This document shows, piece by piece, positions 6,328 through 13,229 of a stretch of 16,533 bases of DNA. The notes under the pieces were generated by a model. The model was given only the letters and a program-made list of their open reading frames with translations. It was not told the DNA's origin and ran no database searches. Made by a program: the position numbers and the translations under genes. This stretch comes from DAOUET01 sp034430155 (lineage in GTDB: Bacteria > Chloroflexota > Anaerolineae > Anaerolineales > UBA4823). The stretch lies in NCBI GenBank assembly GCA_034430155.1, contig DAOUET010000180.1, forward strand, positions 1-16,533, read 5' to 3'. Position 1 is the first letter of the stretch. Every line of letters starts with the position of its first letter.

Positions 6328-6719
6328 GGGGATCTCTTGGCCGGCTGGTCGAAGAACAGCGACACCCAGATCTGCCAATTGCTGGCGGGCTGGAGCGTCG
6401 GCAGCGGCGATGAAGTCGCCTGTGGGGTAGTACCAGGCGGGGATACCGGCACCACCGGTTGGTCGCCCTGCCGCACCCAGTGCCCTTCCACGTAGGCCCA
6501 CTCTTCCACTGCCCCCTCCGAAGTGGCGAAAGCGATCTGGGTCTCCAGGTGCGCCTGGGTCTCTGCCATCTCGGTCACTTCCCTTACTACTACCCCTTGC
6601 TGGTCTCTCAACCGCCGGAGGTCCTCCATGCGGCTGTTGAAATCCATCACCAGCAAGGCCAGCACTACCAGACCGATGATCATTAGTGCATATTTCCAAC
6701 CAAGCCATTGGCGTTTCAT
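6324..6719 (-). CDS. FtsB/DivIC-like septum formation initiator family protein
   Basis: A 131-residue single-pass membrane protein: short basic N-terminus, one transmembrane helix (about 9-25), then a coiled coil (about 27-65, with REVTEMAETQAHLETQIAFA), an acidic patch VEEWAYVEGHWVRQGD (71-86), a Pro/Thr-rich linker and a closing NWQIWVSLFF. Size and layout fit the FtsB/DivIC/FtsL-type proteins, which form a membrane scaffold at the division septum. I recall a similar acidic patch and Trp-rich end in Chloroflexi members, but could not check this. There is no ribosome-binding site before ATG 6719; see the promoter entry for a possible leaderless transcript. It stands alone between two tRNA genes. 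The family call is by layout and could be another small coiled-coil membrane protein. Confidence 0.65.
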   Translation of the reverse strand: MKRQWLGWKYALMIIGLVVLALLVMDFNSRMEDLRRLRDQQGVVVREVTEMAETQAHLETQIAFATSEGAVEEWAYVEGHWVRQGDQPVVPVSPPGTTPQATSSPLPTLQPASNWQIWVSLFFDQPAKRSP

Positions 6720-6725
6720 ACCATC

Positions 6726-6754
6726 ATCTTACCGCAGCCTGCTTTTTGGCGCAA
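6726..6754 (-). promoter_or_regulatory. Candidate promoter for the FtsB-like gene, implying a leaderless mRNA
   Basis: On the minus strand TTGCGC (6754-6749), 17 bases, TAAGAT (6731-6726). Only six bases separate the -10 box from ATG 6719, so transcription would begin at or next to the start codon. That fits the lack of a Shine-Dalgarno sequence. Confidence 0.45.
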
Positions 6755-6768
6755 GTTGTCCCGGTTAC

Positions 6769-6796
6769 AAAAAAGCAAGCATCCCCACGAGCTTGC
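6769..6796 (-). terminator. Rho-independent terminator after tRNA-Leu
   Basis: On the minus strand GCAAGC (6796-6791) and GCTTGC (6780-6775) flank a ten-base loop and are followed by TTTTTT (6774-6769). A competing pairing, TCCCC with GGGGA, uses partly the same bases. It separates tRNA-Leu from the FtsB-like gene. Confidence 0.6.
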
Positions 6797-6831
6797 CGCG
6801 GGGACATCTTGATGAGATCTCGATTTTGCAG

Positions 6832-6916
6832 TGCCGAAGGTGGGAGTCGAACCCACACGAGCGTAATGCCCACTACGCCCTGAACGTAGCGCGTCTGCCA
6901 ATTCCGCCACTTCGGC
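6832..6916 (-). tRNA. tRNA-Leu (CAG)
   Basis: An 85-base class II tRNA: acceptor GCCGAAG/CTTCGGC, anticodon stem CTACG/CGTAG around TTCAGGG (anticodon CAG, reading CUG codons), a long variable arm starting TGGGCATTACGCTC, T-arm GTGGG-TTCGACT-CCCAC, and discriminator A. CCA is not encoded. Confidence 0.96.
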
Positions 6917-6927
6917 TTGCGCCCGCT

Positions 6928-6956
6928 ATTTTACCTTTAAATCATGGTTTGTTCAA
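6928..6956 (-). promoter_or_regulatory. Promoter of tRNA-Leu
   Basis: On the minus strand TTGAAC (6956-6951), 17 bases, TAAAAT (6933-6928), 11 bases before the tRNA 5' end. It is back to back with the promoter of the plus-strand operon: the two -35 boxes are 15 bases apart. Confidence 0.65.
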
Positions 6957-6971
6957 CCTTTTCGTTCCCCA

Positions 6972-6999
6972 TTGCCACCCTAATACCCCGTGCTATAAT
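6972..6999 (+). promoter_or_regulatory. Promoter of the kinase-LysM-LCP operon
   Basis: TTGCCA (6972-6977), 16 bases, TATAAT (6994-6999). The ribosome site GAGAGGG (7008-7014) and ATG 7023 follow at normal distances, giving a leader of about 17 bases. Confidence 0.7.
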
Positions 7000-7022
7000 C
7001 ACGATCAGAGAGGGTTTTACCC

Positions 7023-9314
7023 ATGGCTCCTTTCTTCCGCCAAATCTTTACCATCCTGACCACTCCCCCCGGCGTACTGGCCTACAACATTGTGGTGGCC
7101 TTTTCCGTCGCCGGCGCCCTCTCCTTAGCTGCCCATTCCTGGTACGTCAGCGGCTTCCCGCAAAGCCGTCGCACCACCATTGGTCTGGCTTTGCTCCTGG
7201 CCAGCCAGGGCTTTCTTTTTGTGGTTGGCGGCTTGAACATGCAGAACCCGGTTCTTCCCCCTTATCTGCTGCCCGTCCTGGATCGCGCCCTTACCGCCTT
7301 CGGTCTTATCCTCATCATCTGGCTATGGGCTTTCCCCGAGCCGCTCCGTTTGGCCGATGCTGCCAGTTTTTTACTTGGATTGCTGGTACTGGCCCTCTCG
7401 CTCTTCTCAGCAATCTGGTGGCTGAATCGGGGTCTGGATACCTATTTCAATGGCTCCCTGCCGGATGGCGTGTGGGGAGTCTTTGATCTGTTTCTGGTAC
7501 TGCTGGGGGCCTGTATATTGTACCTTCGCCGCCCCAACGGTTGGATAACGGCTCAAATCATGTTAGCTTTGCTCTTGCTGGGCTATTTGGTCCACCTGTG
7601 GGACCCCCTCCCTGAAAACGACTTCCCTGGGGTTGTGCGCCTGTTTCAGATGCTCGCTTATCCCCTGCTGCTCACCTTACCGCAGCGCTTCCAGGTGCCG
7701 GTATCTCTTTCTCCAGCCCAGGTCTCTCCTTCTGGTCAGCCGGTAGAAGCGCCTCTTTTCAGGTCTGACCTCTTCGAAATCTTCCTGCAACTCTTCTCAG
7801 GAGCTTCCCTGCAAGAAAATTGTCCTGCTATTACCCGGATTCTCTCTCAATCTGTATCTGCCGACCTGTGCTTGATGATTTCGACACCTCAGGAGGGTGA
7901 CTCGCTCTCCATTCTTTGTGGTTATGACTTTATTCGTCAATTGCCTTTGCAAAGCGCGCCTCTCGAGGCCCATCAGGTGCCTCTGCTTGCGGCTGCCCTG
8001 CATCGTAGCGCGCCCCTGCGTTTGCCCGCCAGCAGCACCTCGGCCGATCTGGAAGGACTTAGCCAGGCTTTAAATCTTTCTCGTTCTGGTCCTTTGCTGG
8101 TTGTACCTTTTCCGGTTGTTGGACCAGCTCTCACCGGTCTGGTTTTTCTCTCTCCCTATTCCAACCGTGGCTGGACCAAACAAGATGAATGTTCCTTGGT
8201 CGCGCTTAGCGAATCTATGGTGGATCTCTTAGAGCGCTCCGCTCAAGTTCCTGACCTTGAGGAGCAGCTCGCCCGGACTCAAGAGCACGCCCGTCGCCTT
8301 CAGGCAAATCTGGAGGTGCTTCAAGCTCAGACCTCTCAGGACCAGAAGAGTATTGAAGGCCTGGCGGCCCTGGTGTCAGCCCAAGAGACTGCGGTTGCCC
8401 CCCAACCTGCACCCACCCCAACTCGGGAAGCCTCTCGCACCGCAGAAATCCAGCATCTTGAAGCCGAGCTGCGCCTTGCCTTGGAGGAGTTGGCTTTCAC
8501 TCGCAATGCGCTTGCCGGGGCTGACGAGAAAATTCTGCTGCTTGAACGTGGCGGAGCCCCTCAATCGGTACCCTCCGTTGAGGCCCAGGCCATCGCCTCA
8601 CTTGCTCAGGAGCTGAGACAGCCGCTATCATCCATCATTAGCTACGCCGACCTTTTGCTCAGCGAATCTGTTGGGATCCTGGGCGCCTTGCAACGCAGGT
8701 TCCTCGACCGCATTAAAACCTCTGGCGAGCGCCTGCGCGTCCTTGTCGAAGATTTAGTGCAGGTCGCCATTACTGCTTCGAACGCTTTGGTTTTACCGCC
8801 TGAACCGCTTGAACTGCCTGCCTTGGTCGATGAAGCCATAGCTTCAGTCTCCCAGCAGGTTAAAGAGAAGGGTATCGATCTCCGCTTTGATATGGACGAA
8901 CCTTTTCCAGCTTTCCAGGCTGATCGCGACGCCCTTGGCCAGATTATCCTCCATCTTCTCCAAAACGCTTGTTACGCTACCCCTCGGGCAGGCCAGGTCT
9001 CCCTATATGCCCGCCTGGAAACTACAGGCGACCAGAGTGGATACCTGCTCATGCAGGTATCTGACCAAGGCGGCGGCATCCCCTCACAGGAAATCCCACA
9101 CCTCTTCACACGCTTATACCGGACTGATAATCCGCTAATTCCTGGGGTCGGCGATAGAGGGGTGGGGCTTTCGGTAGTCAAAACGCTGGTTGAAGCTCAT
9201 CAAGGCCGCGTTTGGGTGGATACCGATATGGGTTACGGCTCAACTTTCAGCGTGCTTATTCCCGTGATGGTTATTGCTGCGACCCCCTCACCTTCAGAGG
9301 ATCAGCTGGCCTAG
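7023..9314 (+). CDS. Membrane sensor kinase-like protein (7TM-like + GAF + coiled coil + HisKA/HATPase_c), phospho-acceptor His replaced by Gln
   Basis: A 763-residue protein. Residues 1-220 hold about seven hydrophobic helices. About 249-407 look like a GAF sensing domain, 410-510 a coiled coil with a Pro-rich break, 520-580 a HisKA-like dimerisation helix pair, and 630-750 a HATPase_c domain. The ATP site is well kept: N-box HLLQNACYA (N648), G1 DQGGGI (D681), F-box LFTRLYR and G2 GVGL (713-716). The H-box, however, reads SLAQELRQPL: Q529 (codon CAG, 8607-8609) stands where the phosphorylated His normally is. It can probably bind ATP but not autophosphorylate in the usual way. No response regulator gene is adjacent. 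It leads an operon with LysM and LCP genes, suggesting envelope sensing. The start is ATG 7023 with GAGAGGG eight bases upstream. Confidence 0.88.
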   Translation: MAPFFRQIFTILTTPPGVLAYNIVVAFSVAGALSLAAHSWYVSGFPQSRRTTIGLALLLASQGFLFVVGGLNMQNPVLPPYLLPVLDRALTAFGLILIIWLWAFPEPLRLADAASFLLGLLVLALSLFSAIWWLNRGLDTYFNGSLPDGVWGVFDLFLVLLGACILYLRRPNGWITAQIMLALLLLGYLVHLWDPLPENDFPGVVRLFQMLAYPLLLTLPQRFQVPVSLSPAQVSPSGQPVEAPLFRSDLFEIFLQLFSGASLQENCPAITRILSQSVSADLCLMISTPQEGDSLSILCGYDFIRQLPLQSAPLEAHQVPLLAAALHRSAPLRLPASSTSADLEGLSQALNLSRSGPLLVVPFPVVGPALTGLVFLSPYSNRGWTKQDECSLVALSESMVDLLERSAQVPDLEEQLARTQEHARRLQANLEVLQAQTSQDQKSIEGLAALVSAQETAVAPQPAPTPTREASRTAEIQHLEAELRLALEELAFTRNALAGADEKILLLERGGAPQSVPSVEAQAIASLAQELRQPLSSIISYADLLLSESVGILGALQRRFLDRIKTSGERLRVLVEDLVQVAITASNALVLPPEPLELPALVDEAIASVSQQVKEKGIDLRFDMDEPFPAFQADRDALGQIILHLLQNACYATPRAGQVSLYARLETTGDQSGYLLMQVSDQGGGIPSQEIPHLFTRLYRTDNPLIPGVGDRGVGLSVVKTLVEAHQGRVWVDTDMGYGSTFSVLIPVMVIAATPSPSEDQLA

Positions 9315-9318
9315 CAGC

Positions 9319-10410
9319 ATGAAAAACGCTTTCCAGGGTTTCCCGGGCTTCTTATTTGGTACCTTAGCAGCCCTTATATCGGTCTTCATAGTATTGGGCA
9401 GCTTTGCTTTGGCTTTTGCGGAGGGGAACCTACGGGAGGTGCTGGTTGCCGCCCTTTCCCCTTCGCCTACCCCAACTCTGCTGCCTACGTCCCTGCCATC
9501 GCCAGCTACCCCTGTTCCCGGCCAACCTACTCATACAGCCACTATGCCTCCCACCGCTAGCGCTACCGCCACCAAGGTCTCTCCAACCGAAACTTCCATC
9601 TGCCCTCCACCCGTTGGCTGGGTACGTATTACGCTTAGCAGCCGCGAGTCGCTCGCTATCCTTGCCCGCGCTTATGCCGTTAGCGAGGAGGAGATGGCCA
9701 GCAAAAACTGCACCACCGCGGTCGACACCCTTTTACCCGCGGGGACGGATGTCAATGTCCCGCTGCCCACGCCCACCATCACGCTCACCCCTACCTCCAT
9801 TCCTACTTCAACACCTACAGATACCCCCATCCCCCCACCCCCACCAGCTCCAACTCACTGCATTCCCCCTGCGGGTTGGAAAACTTATATCGTCCAGCCC
9901 GGCGATACTCTTTACCACATCGCCTCGCTTTACGGCTTAAATTATCGCTACTTGCAGCACGCCAATTGCCTCTCTAACCCTAATAAACTGGTCGCCGGTC
10001 AAACCATATATGTCCCTAACCTCCCCACCATAACCCCCACACCCCGCGATACCCCCGTTCCAACTCGAACACCACTCCCGCCTTCTATCACGCCTTCGCC
10101 GCTTCCCAGCGATACGCCTCCCCCGCCCACGACCCAACCACAACCTACCGAAACGGCCACCCAGGAGCCTACCCAAACCACTGAACCCACCAGCCTACCG
10201 ACACCTACCATGGCTGTCATCAGCACCTCTACGGAGACCATCACCCCCACCGTCTTCTCCATCCCACCTACCATCACGCCTACGGAGACACCCACCTCAA
10301 CTTTAACCTCCCCAGCAGCTCCCGCCGATTATCCTATGCCCATGCCTGATTCCAGCGCTACCCCCCAATGGCTTGGAACAAAAAAATCAATCTTACCGTC
10401 TAAGAACTGA
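9319..10410 (+). CDS. Secreted or membrane-anchored protein with two LysM domains
   Basis: A 363-residue protein. Residues 1-36 form a signal peptide or anchor (FLFGTLAALISVFIVLGSFA). A Pro/Thr linker follows, then a weak LysM domain (about 103-149), a second linker, a clear LysM domain (about 189-233, YIVQPGDTLYHIASLYGL) and a long Pro/Thr-rich tail. LysM domains bind peptidoglycan glycan strands. Each unit is framed the same way: C-(P/I)-P-P-(V/A)-G-W just before it (Cys95, Cys181) and N-C inside it (Cys131, Cys217), which suggests one disulfide per domain. No enzyme domain is visible, so it may be a wall-bound spacer or sensor. I chose ATG 9319, four bases after the kinase stop, because the signal peptide starts there; a TTG at 9274 would only extend it into the kinase gene. 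The ribosome site is weak, so translation is probably coupled. Confidence 0.82.
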   Translation: MKNAFQGFPGFLFGTLAALISVFIVLGSFALAFAEGNLREVLVAALSPSPTPTLLPTSLPSPATPVPGQPTHTATMPPTASATATKVSPTETSICPPPVGWVRITLSSRESLAILARAYAVSEEEMASKNCTTAVDTLLPAGTDVNVPLPTPTITLTPTSIPTSTPTDTPIPPPPPAPTHCIPPAGWKTYIVQPGDTLYHIASLYGLNYRYLQHANCLSNPNKLVAGQTIYVPNLPTITPTPRDTPVPTRTPLPPSITPSPLPSDTPPPPTTQPQPTETATQEPTQTTEPTSLPTPTMAVISTSTETITPTVFSIPPTITPTETPTSTLTSPAAPADYPMPMPDSSATPQWLGTKKSILPSKN

Positions 10411-10415
10411 TCATC

Positions 10416-11507
10416 ATGCCGCCTGTGATACGCTACTACAAATTCCTGTTAATCCTTCTCTCCCTGGCCCTCTCGGGTTGTACCATGCCCGGTATGTTTA
10501 CAATGGCTGGACCTGCCGTAAGTAGCATTGATGGTCCGGTCTTGGTGGTGGCTGCCGCGGATGCCACTGCTACGCCTACCCCCTTCCAGCCTTTGCCTCC
10601 CACCCCCACCTGGCTGCCCACCATGACCGCCCTCCCTCCCACCCTACCGCCTCCCACGCCTACCTCTCTTCCCCGGGGATGGGCTGATTTCCCCGGTCCC
10701 AGCGCACCTCCCAGCATAGCCGTCTCTCCACCGGTCGGTCTTCTACCTCAAGCTATCGGTCAGGTCAACATCCTCTTGCTAGGCTCAGACCAACGTCCCG
10801 GAGATGGCGGTTTTCGTACCGATACCATCCTGCTGCTCTCTCTCAATCCTAAGTTGGAGACTGCCAGCCTGACCTCTTTCCCGCGTGATTTGTACGTTTA
10901 TATCCCAGGCTGGACTACCCAGCGGATCAACACTGCTCAGGCTCATGGTGGTTTTGAGACTACTGCCATGACATTCGAATACAACTTCGGGGTGCGTCTC
11001 GATCATTTCGTCATGATCAATTTCTGGTCCTTCGTACAGGTCATCGACAGCCTGGGAGGGGTCGATGTCCAGGTGGCTGTGGGTCTCAGCGACCATCGCG
11101 ATGGCTATGGCAATTACTATGTCCCTCCCGGCACCAATCATATGGATGGCGAAACCGCCTTATGGTATGTTCGCTCTCGTTACTCTACCAGCGACTTCGA
11201 ACGCACTCGCCGCCAACAGGAGGTCTTGCAGGCTACTTTTGTCAAGCTGCTGAGCCTGAACGGCATCAAACGTGCCCCTGATCTCTACAAAATCTATAAG
11301 GACAACGTCACCACCGATCTCAAATTTAGCGATGTGGCTTCTTTGGTACCTTTAGCTGCTAAAATGAGCGACACTTCCCTCATCCAACATTACCTGATTG
11401 GTCGCCAGCAGGTCACCGGTTGGGTCACGCCCACGGGGGCGCAGGTGCTGCTCCCTAATCGTGAGGCCATTTTGCCAATTATCAAGCAGGCCATCAACAG
11501 TCCATGA
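10416..11507 (+). CDS. LCP (LytR-CpsA-Psr) family glycopolymer transferase, lipoprotein
   Basis: A 363-residue protein with a lipoprotein signal (LALSGC, Cys22), a Pro/Thr linker (about 50-110) and one LCP domain (about 116-350). LCP enzymes move glycopolymers such as teichoic acid, arabinogalactan or capsule from a polyprenyl-phosphate carrier to peptidoglycan, outside the membrane. Hallmarks are LLLGSDQR (D125), FRTDTILL (R134, D136), SFPRDLYVYIPG (R157, D158) and YVRSRYSTSDFERTRRQQEV (R253, R255, R263). There is no C-terminal LytR_C domain. Most LCP proteins are held by a single transmembrane helix; a lipobox is unusual. ATG 10416 lies five bases after the LysM stop, with no strong ribosome site, and the next LCP gene overlaps its stop by four bases. 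Confidence 0.92.
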   Translation: MPPVIRYYKFLLILLSLALSGCTMPGMFTMAGPAVSSIDGPVLVVAAADATATPTPFQPLPPTPTWLPTMTALPPTLPPPTPTSLPRGWADFPGPSAPPSIAVSPPVGLLPQAIGQVNILLLGSDQRPGDGGFRTDTILLLSLNPKLETASLTSFPRDLYVYIPGWTTQRINTAQAHGGFETTAMTFEYNFGVRLDHFVMINFWSFVQVIDSLGGVDVQVAVGLSDHRDGYGNYYVPPGTNHMDGETALWYVRSRYSTSDFERTRRQQEVLQATFVKLLSLNGIKRAPDLYKIYKDNVTTDLKFSDVASLVPLAAKMSDTSLIQHYLIGRQQVTGWVTPTGAQVLLPNREAILPIIKQAINSP

Positions 11508-13039
11508 GCTCTCAAAGATCCCATCCTTGGATGGATTGTGCTCCGCCCAAGATTTCAATCGGCAGCCCCCATGGCAGATTCTTTCGCCGGGGGGTTCTTT
11601 ATATATTATTGATCCTGGTTTCGCTGTTGAGCTCTTGTAATTTCCCTTTGTTCTCTGCGGTCAGACGCCAATCTTTTTCCCCCGACGCTTCTATCCCGCC
11701 CCCTTTGGTTTCATGGACCGGGATGCCCAGCCTCACCCCTTTTCAACCCCAGGTTCCCAGCAAAACCGCCCCTCCCACTGACCTTATCACTCCCACGAAA
11801 ACCCCGCCTCCCCCCACCGCTTTATCTACCTGGCCCGCTCCCAATTCAGGCGGGCTTGGTCCCACTCCGGTGACCCCTGTACCGCCTCCTTTTCCTTTGC
11901 TTAGTGATTCTGAGGCTATTAACTTCCTCTTGGTCGGCTCAGACCGCCGGACAACCTCCTTCCGCACCGACACCCTCATCATCGTCTCGCTGCGCCCGCA
12001 ACAACGCCTGGTCACCCTCATCTCCATCCCGCGCGATCTCTACGTCTACATCCCGGGCTGGACCATGCAGCGGGTCAACACCGCATACCAGCAGGGTGAG
12101 CTCTCCGGTTACCCCGGCGGCGGCCCGGCTCTGCTCAAAGATACCTTGCTTTACAACCTTGGTATTCGCATCGATCACGTCGCCATGATTGAATTCGATG
12201 GTTTTCGCCAGATCGTTGACACCCTGGGTGGCATCGACGTGCCTTTGGCTTGCCCTTTCACCGATTGGCACATCATCAACCCCAAGCGCTCCGATCAGGA
12301 TCCCAATAACTGGCAGCTGTACACCATCGGACCCGGCTTGGTTCATATGGATGGCGACTTGGCCTTGTGGTACGCTCGTTCCCGCTTGCGCTCCAGCGAC
12401 TTCGACCGCGGCCGCCGCCAGCAGGAAGTGCTGCGCGCCATCTACACCCAAGCCCTGAGACTGAACGTGATCCCCCACCTGCCTCGCCTGTATCACGACT
12501 TACGTTACACAGTCACTACCGACTTGTCCCTCGACGATCTGTTAGCCCTGACGCCCCTGGCCTCAGACCTGAGTGCCCCCAGCGTTCGTAGTTTTTATAT
12601 CAACAGAGACCACCTGGTCGCCTGGCGTACCCCGCAGGGCGCCGCAGTACAGCTGCCGGATCTGCCCGCTATACAAGCCCTGATCCAGGATGCCATGTCC
12701 CCTCTCGGTGAGGGCGAAGCTGCTCACCTGGAAACCGTGGTCGAAATCCACAACGGCACGGATCGCCCCGACCTGGATATCCTGGCCGCCGAAAGGCTGC
12801 ACTACGCTGGCTTCGAAACCCGCCTGGCCTCAGCTGACTCCCCCCCGCAGGAGCACACCCAGCTCTACGACTTAACTTCCGCCCAGGATCCCACTCAAAG
12901 CCGCGCCCTGCTCGAGGCCTTGGGAATGCCCGCCTCCAGCCTGGTCTCCAGCCCAGAACCTTTAAGCCCGGTGGCCTATCGCTTGGTCCTCGGCAACGAT
13001 TACGACCCATGTTTCAACCCGGCTGACCTGACCCATTGA
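11504..13039 (+). CDS. LCP (LytR-CpsA-Psr) family glycopolymer transferase with LytR_C domain, probable lipoprotein
   Basis: A 511-residue protein. The N-terminus has a basic stretch, a hydrophobic segment (31-44) and a lipobox LLSSC (Cys45); a Pro/Thr linker follows (about 60-130), then the LCP domain (about 137-400) and a LytR_C-type domain (about 410-503). Motifs are LLVGSDRR (D147), FRTDTLII (R154, D156), SIPRDLYVYIPG (R177, D178) and YARSRLRSSDFDRGRRQQEV (R292, R294). Compared with the first LCP it carries an insert before the last motif (NPKRSDQDPNNW). Its ATG overlaps the previous stop (ATGA, 11504-11507), so translation is coupled. The 30 residues before the hydrophobic segment are long for a lipoprotein signal; Met10 at 11531 could be the true start. 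The role is attachment of envelope glycopolymers, probably the one exported by the convergent ABC system (inference). Confidence 0.92.
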   Translation: MSSQRSHPWMDCAPPKISIGSPHGRFFRRGVLYILLILVSLLSSCNFPLFSAVRRQSFSPDASIPPPLVSWTGMPSLTPFQPQVPSKTAPPTDLITPTKTPPPPTALSTWPAPNSGGLGPTPVTPVPPPFPLLSDSEAINFLLVGSDRRTTSFRTDTLIIVSLRPQQRLVTLISIPRDLYVYIPGWTMQRVNTAYQQGELSGYPGGGPALLKDTLLYNLGIRIDHVAMIEFDGFRQIVDTLGGIDVPLACPFTDWHIINPKRSDQDPNNWQLYTIGPGLVHMDGDLALWYARSRLRSSDFDRGRRQQEVLRAIYTQALRLNVIPHLPRLYHDLRYTVTTDLSLDDLLALTPLASDLSAPSVRSFYINRDHLVAWRTPQGAAVQLPDLPAIQALIQDAMSPLGEGEAAHLETVVEIHNGTDRPDLDILAAERLHYAGFETRLASADSPPQEHTQLYDLTSAQDPTQSRALLEALGMPASSLVSSPEPLSPVAYRLVLGNDYDPCFNPADLTH

Positions 13040-13058
13040 CCCGGCTCCCTCCGGGTCA
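13037..13058 (+). terminator. Hairpin ending the LCP operon
   Basis: TGACCCGG (13037-13044), loop CTCCCT, CCGGGTCA (13051-13058): a perfect eight-pair stem that includes the stop codon of the second LCP gene. Only TT follows, so it is a weak or rho-assisted terminator. Confidence 0.55.
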
Positions 13059-13113
13059 TTCGTGTCCCACCTCGTTAATTGCAGCTCCTGTATCGCCCAA
13101 TATATAACATTTA

Positions 13114-13199
13114 GTAATTACGCAGTTCTGGGTAAAATCGGGGGTGTTTGGGCAACGCCCGCCCAAACACTCCCATCCTCCCACCAACTGCGTAAGTCC
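13114..13199. mobile_element. MITE-like palindromic element, about 86 bp
   Basis: The ends GTAATTACGCAGTT (13114-13127) and, on the other strand, GGACTTACGCAGTT (13199-13186) match at 12 of 14 positions. The flanks carry a possible target duplication: TAACATT at 13105-13111 and again at 13200-13206, the first adjoining the element within two bases. Inside is a long hairpin (13140-13174). There is no coding capacity. This fits a small non-autonomous element moved by a transposase supplied elsewhere. Its ends differ from those of the IS4-type element in this window, so that transposase is probably not its partner. Confidence 0.55.
13140..13174. terminator. Long hairpin between convergent operons, possible bidirectional terminator
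   Basis: GGGGGTGTTTGGGC (13140-13153) pairs with GCCCAAACACTCCC (13161-13174), 14 pairs with one G-T. On the minus strand the stem is followed by GATTTT. It lies between the LCP operon and the glycosyltransferase gene and could stop transcription from both sides; tails of T are short. Confidence 0.45.
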
Positions 13200-13229
13200 T
13201 AACATTATGTTCCTTCTACCAGAAACCTG

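Noticed and set aside
6775..6830. GAGATCTC palindrome and TCCCC/GGGGA pairing as an operator
   Set aside because: The terminator pairing GCAAGC/GCTTGC plus six T explains the region after tRNA-Leu; nothing supports a regulator site.
9274..9318. Longer start (TTG 9274) for the LysM protein
   Set aside because: It would overlap the kinase gene and put 15 non-signal residues before a clean signal peptide that starts at ATG 9319.
9440..10340. C-rich repeats in the LysM gene as a DNA tandem repeat or CRISPR
   Set aside because: The period is irregular and follows Pro/Thr codons; there are no constant repeats or unique spacers. No CRISPR array is present in the window.
11939..12496. 185-codon minus-strand open frame within the second LCP gene
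   Set aside because: The plus strand has full LCP and LytR_C motifs; the antisense frame shows none.
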